Shown here piece after piece: positions 60,140-64,000 of a stretch of 64,000 bases of DNA. Each line of letters begins with the position of its first letter. Position 1 is the stretch's first letter. This stretch comes from Aquatica leii (Eukaryota > Arthropoda > Insecta > Coleoptera > Lampyridae), in assembly GCA_035610365.1 (NCBI GenBank), contig CM069433.1:82637236-82701235 (forward strand). Direction: 5' to 3'. The position numbers were made by a program, and so were the translations under genes. A model generated the notes under the pieces. It saw nothing but the letters and a program-made list of their open reading frames with translations, searched no databases and was not told the DNA's origin.

Positions 60140-62255
60140 TAAAGGGTGTATCTGATTAATGGGTTGTTGTTTTAAGTAGTGAAATTAGAGCATAAATACA
60201 AGCAAAAAATGTAAAAATAAAAGTTCCATTAAAACATTAAAAAAACCATCAAAATTTTTAGCAAAATAAATCGTAAGTTACAGACCTGTAGTCTCCTAAG
60301 GTTGCTAACACCACGAATAAAAATAAACTGTTCTAAGAAGTGGAAATTTCTTCTCTGCGATTTGTTGACACCAAAAATAATAATAAATACAAAATAACAT
60401 TATCTGATAACGTGTAGTTAAATTACTGTGGTCAAATAAATTTGCTATTTTGCACATTCTTTTCAAGCACACTAAATAATACCTCCTCCAATGGATAAAA
60501 CACAAACATTACCAAAAATTATTCGTTACTCGCGTAAATAATTGCACATTCTGTCTAACTGCATTTGATGCTGCAAAAAATCAATTTTGCAGCTCTTGTC
60601 TATTAATTACGGAGAATTTGTATACTTTATCTTTCACATAGCTCCAGAAAAAAAGTCTCAAGGGTCAATATCTGGCTTACGGGCTGACCAGCGTCTAGTG
60701 TCGTTTCTTCCAATCCAACGACCCACAAAAATTATATTGAAGAAATCGCAAATGGAGCGACTTACATGCGGATGAGCTCTATCGTGGATAAACCACATTG
60801 TTCTGCGAACTTGAAGAGGCAAGTCACTAAATTCTTGCCTAAAAATTTATTGTACAAGTACAAGTTGCCTGTAAGTCTTTCTGGTGAAATAAACGGTCCA
60901 ATTAAACTATTTCTCAGAATACCCGCCCAAACATTAATAGAAGACCGCCACTGAAAGTTCCTTTGTTGAATTTCATTAGGGTTTTCTATATTCCACACAT
61001 GCGTGTTGTGAAAATTCAGCACTCCATTTCGTGTAAAACAACAATCATCTGAAAATAATATTTTGGTACTAAAGTGAGGCTCTTGTTGCTGCAACCACTC
61101 ACAAAATTCAAATCGTGGTTCAAAATCAACGTCGCGTCGGTTAAATGTTGGTCTCGTTGAACATGGTAATGGTACAAAGAATAATTCCTTTAAACACTAT
61201 GTAGCGTAGACGTCTTTCAGGATCTCGTGAACTGTGGCGCTGTAGTCTGTATATGTCAAAATATTGTTATTATCCGTCTTTCAAACACACAAAATGTGAG
61301 TGCCTTTTAAGTAGACTAACGTTTTTGGAATTCAGATAGACTTGTCAAACTTTTGACTTTTAATTTATTAACTCCGATTTTCGACTCAAGGTCACAGTTC
61401 ACGACATAATGAAACGCCTCTACTATGGAACACGTTAGGTGCTCGGCCTATTTCTCTAGTGCTACTTCGTGTCCGATCTTTTACAATTTACAATATCTGC
61501 AGACACATTGAAGAAAAAAAAATTAAAATTTTGGATTTATAGAAAAGATTTATTCTTCTTCCGTTGATCATACATGGGGTCGTCGTTCTTGACCACGGCC
61601 TTCGTAAGTAAGAAAAACCCAACGCCAAAGTAAAGTTTATTGAAGACAATTGTCTATTAGGATATTGCTCAACCCAGAATCTACGTGTGTTGTGGAGGTT
61701 ATAATTACACACACCGTGTATTAAAGCGGTATCACTGTTGTACATAATAAAGAAAATTTAGATGAAATATTATGAAGTGCGAGTACGTTTGCACAAATCA
61801 TTTAGCATCAACTAAAGAAATCTGTTAAAAAATCGAGACAGAAATAAATCAGATTGTCGAACTCAGTTCTAAAAAATTGAGTTTTGAATCTTGCATTTAA
61901 TTATCTGAAGTCTTGTTTTGGTTAACACCAAAGATAAGTCTGATCGTGTACACAAAGTACATTTTGTTAAGCTAGGTCAGTACTAATGTTAAGAAATAAA
62001 CATTATGATCTGCTTGAATTATATTATTAACAATTGATTTTGTAGATGATGGAAGATTAAATAAAACAATAATTTTACAGCATTTACACCCATCATTTAC
62101 CGCATAGTTACAATTAACCAACAATTTCCATTTGTTTAGATAGTCAGGACCGGTCCAAAAACTTTAATTGCAAATATCTCAAAAACTGGACCACTTTAAC
62201 GACATAAGTAAACTACTCCTTAAGTTTGTAGCCGTATTTCAGATAGACCCTATAT
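60140..62255 (-). mobile_element. mariner-like element nested in the hAT element
   Basis: The left end TATAAAGGGTGTATCTGA (about 60138-60155) is mirrored at the right as TCAGATAGACCCTATATA (about 62239-62256), a terminal inverted repeat of about 17 bp with few mismatches followed by weaker similarity. TA lies at both edges, as expected for Tc1/mariner. The interior carries transposase remnants on the minus strand. About 61760-62230 and 60160-60580 hold no recognised coding sequence. Confidence 0.55.
60590..61745 (-). pseudogene. mariner-like transposase (DUF4817 plus DDE_3) remnant
   Basis: The N-terminus at 61745 reads MYNSDTALIHGVCNYN, NTRRFWVEQYPNRQL and SYLRRPWSR, which fits the DUF4817 HTH-like region. 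After an eroded linker, 61190-60770 reads PLPCSTRPTFNRRDVDFEP, FEFCEWLQQQEPHFSTKILF, SDDCCFTRNGVLNFHNTHVW, NIENPNEIQQRNFQWRSSIN and VWAGILRNSLIGPFI. Then, after a frame change, LQVRRTMWFIHDRAHPHVSR, RWIGRNDTRRWSARKPDIDP, a stop, and DFFSGAM. The aspartates of the DDE triad are visible in FSDD, FIHD and KPDIDP. Frame changes and stops show it is dead. The apparent Met start at 61094 is internal to the homology. Confidence 0.85.
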
Positions 62256-62612
62256 ATCACAGTTATCGGTACAGTAACCCCTTAAAATTTAAGAAGGGAT
62301 TTTAACTTTTTCTAATACAGATGTATTTCTGAAGAATATATTATTATTGATTCTGCAAAAGAAATTGGACATATTGGGTTTTATAATTTAATATAATGCA
62401 TCCTAAAAGTTATAGCTTACTATTTTATATTTTTGTTTATTTAAATACGGGAATGTTTGTTACTGTATATTTTTTTTTATTTTATTTAATTCAAGAGAGC
62501 GGTACATTGCAGCATTCCATTAAAAAAGTATAATTAACAGTGGTTTGTTGCAAATGAAATTTTATATTCCTATATCTTTTTGGGCCCCCTTTTTTCAGAT
62601 AACAGCATGAGT

Positions 62613-64000
62613 AAGCCGAAGAAAAAATGCAGAAAATACATTGTTGAATATATGACATATGGATTGATTCCGTCACCAGAAAATAGTACTTTACCTATGT
62701 GTCTTCTATGTAACAAAACGATGTCAATCGATTCAATGAAACCTTAAGCTTAAGGAACATTTAATAAAAATCCATAGTGACAAAAAATATAAGGATTTAA
62801 CGTTTTTTCAAACAATCAAAGAAAAATATTTAAAAACACCGACATTGCAAGAAGTCATAGAGACAACATCTAAGTGAGATGACAATAGGCTGCATGCTTC
62901 ATATAATATTTTATTTATTATTTATTGTGCAAAAAAACTTATTCTACCAGACCAGATGTAAGTGAGGTAATTCCACTGAGTATTAATACTGTACAAAGAT
63001 GGATCGACGAAATGGCTCAGTGTGTAGAAAACTCTTTATGTGACTACTTAAAAACATCTGAATTCTCTATACAGCTTGACGAGTCAACATTACCAGGAAA
63101 CGAAGCTTTACTTTTAGCTTATGTGAGATTTGTAAAAGAAAAAAAAATTTTCCAAGAATTGTTATTTGCTAAATGTTTAGCAACTGATACGAAAGGTAAA
63201 ACGGTGTTACTGAATTAAAAAGATTTTTCGATTTAAAAACTACCCCCTTGACTAATATCATCTCCGTTGCTACTGACGGTGCTCCGGCAATGGTAGGATG
63301 ACACCGAAGCTTGCTATACCATTATTGTCGGTATATTGTCATTCATCGACATCATTTTATTGCTAAAAACCTTAGTGAACGTTTGTATGAATCACTACAT
63401 TATGTCATTAGAGGAGTTAATAAAATCAAAAGGAATGCCTCAAATGAGAGATTATTTTTTCAATTTTTTTTGGAAAATGATGACTATAATCCTTTACTAC
63501 TTAACACAGAAGTATGTTAGTTATCTAAAAGTGCATGTTTGGGTCTCTTCTATTCGCTCTTTGATTCAGTGTTGGAATTCCTGCAGAGTAAAGACAATGA
63601 TTTGCGGCACAATTTAATTATCTCAACCATGACATCGCTTATATGACTAATTTATTTCCCAGATTTAACGAAACTAATTTGAAACTACAAGGTCACACAT
63701 AAAATTTAATCAAAGCTAAAAGTGTAATTTCTGCATTTGTTGCAAAACTTTTGCTATACAAACAAAACTTGGAACTAGGAGAATGCTCTCAGTTTTCAAA
63801 TCTTTCAAAATTACAAAATAGAAATGAAGATTTGTTTCCTTATTGTAAATACTTAACGGCGCTTCATTCGGACCTTAACAAAAAATTTGAAAACATTCTT
63901 CACTTGGATATTCCCGACTGGGTGTTGAATCCTTTTGCAAGTAGTCAAACACAGAGCACAAATACAGATGAATACATACTAATATAGAAGCAACTTATTG
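62613..64000 (+). pseudogene. hAT transposase (BED finger, ZBED5/SCAND3-like), partial
   Basis: ATG at 62611-62613 opens MSKPKKKCRKYIVEYMTYGL, then MCLLCNKTMSIDSMKP and, after a stop and frame change, LKLKEHLIKIHSDKKYKDLT, which complete a BED-type C2H2 finger. Next come KTPTLQEVIETT, KTYSTRPDVSEVIPLSINTV, RWIDEMAQCVENSLCDYL, SEFSIQLDESTLPGNEALLL and AYVRFVKEKKIFQELLF, holding the first catalytic Asp in QLDEST. SVATDGAPAMVG carries the second. HRHHFIAKNLSERLYESLHY, NPLLLNTEVC and DLFPYCKYLTALHSDL with LDIPDWVLNPF follow. At least four stops or frame changes are present. The hAT dimerisation domain would lie beyond the edge. Confidence 0.88.

Larger units (their letters stand above)
59762..64000 (+). 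mobile_element. hAT element (ZBED/SCAND3-like type), continuing past the window
   Basis: The left terminus CAGTGGTTTCCAAAGTAGCC, followed by the dyad GGACCCCCCGAG...CAGGGGGTCC, is a classical hAT end. About 2.8 kb downstream on the same strand is a BED-finger hAT transposase (62613 to the edge), so I read both as one element. Between them is a separate mariner-like element of about 2.1 kb. The right end is outside the window. The leader 59870-60139 has no coding sequence. Confidence 0.7.

Noticed and set aside
1-64000. CRISPR array, bacterial operon or prophage
   Set aside because: No regularly spaced direct repeats and no prokaryotic gene pattern; all recognised coding is of animal transposon type.

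Overview
The window reads as AT-rich, gene-poor animal nuclear DNA, almost certainly from an insect. The evidence is a BEL/Pao LTR retrotransposon, PIF/Harbinger, hAT, Tc1/mariner and pogo/Tigger transposases, Penelope-like and LINE fragments, and several foldback MITEs. The particular mariner-like transposase at 60.6-61.7 kb is of a type I associate with beetles and ants, so a beetle is a reasonable guess but is not proven. There is no bacterial signature (operons, Shine-Dalgarno sites), and I found no tRNA or rRNA gene and no CRISPR array.

Layout: 0.3-1.1 kb carries a dispersed repeat whose inverted partner lies at 25.2-25.8 kb. A LINE reverse-transcriptase tail lies at about 3.0-3.3 kb. 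A likely host-gene terminal exon with two membrane segments is on the minus strand at 6.0-6.2 kb. Two long-inverted-repeat foldback elements (7.8-8.6 and 13.7-14.6 kb) flank an eroded LINE (9.5-10.5 kb). A very young BEL/Pao element (15.5-21.7 kb, minus strand, LTRs identical by eye, 5-bp target duplication) contains a nested palindromic MITE with a TTA duplication. From 30.0 to 33.1 kb lies a decayed PIF/Harbinger element whose MADF-protein exons are on the plus strand and whose transposase is antisense between them; a 5'-truncated LINE tail has landed inside the transposase. A Penelope-like element with RT and GIY-YIG remnants and a degenerate hammerhead-like motif lies at 37.3-38.7 kb. A small two-exon candidate gene is at 43.8-44.1 kb, followed by a pogo/Tigger remnant at 44.9-45.6 kb.

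From 52 kb on the window is mostly DNA-transposon wreckage: a Tc1-like transposase between two GC-rich blocks, a mariner HTH fragment, a 22-bp palindrome joined to a perfect 38-bp-arm hairpin (55.3 kb), a 280-bp MITE, and a hAT element starting at 59.76 kb and running off the right edge, with a ~2.1-kb mariner-like element inserted into its middle.

The supported coding content is therefore mostly transposon-derived. Only two short stretches (5969-6200 and 43813-44131) look like possible host genes. The long spaces between are AT-rich DNA, probably intergenic or intronic, in which I see no gene. All family calls come from reading motifs by eye; no database search was run.
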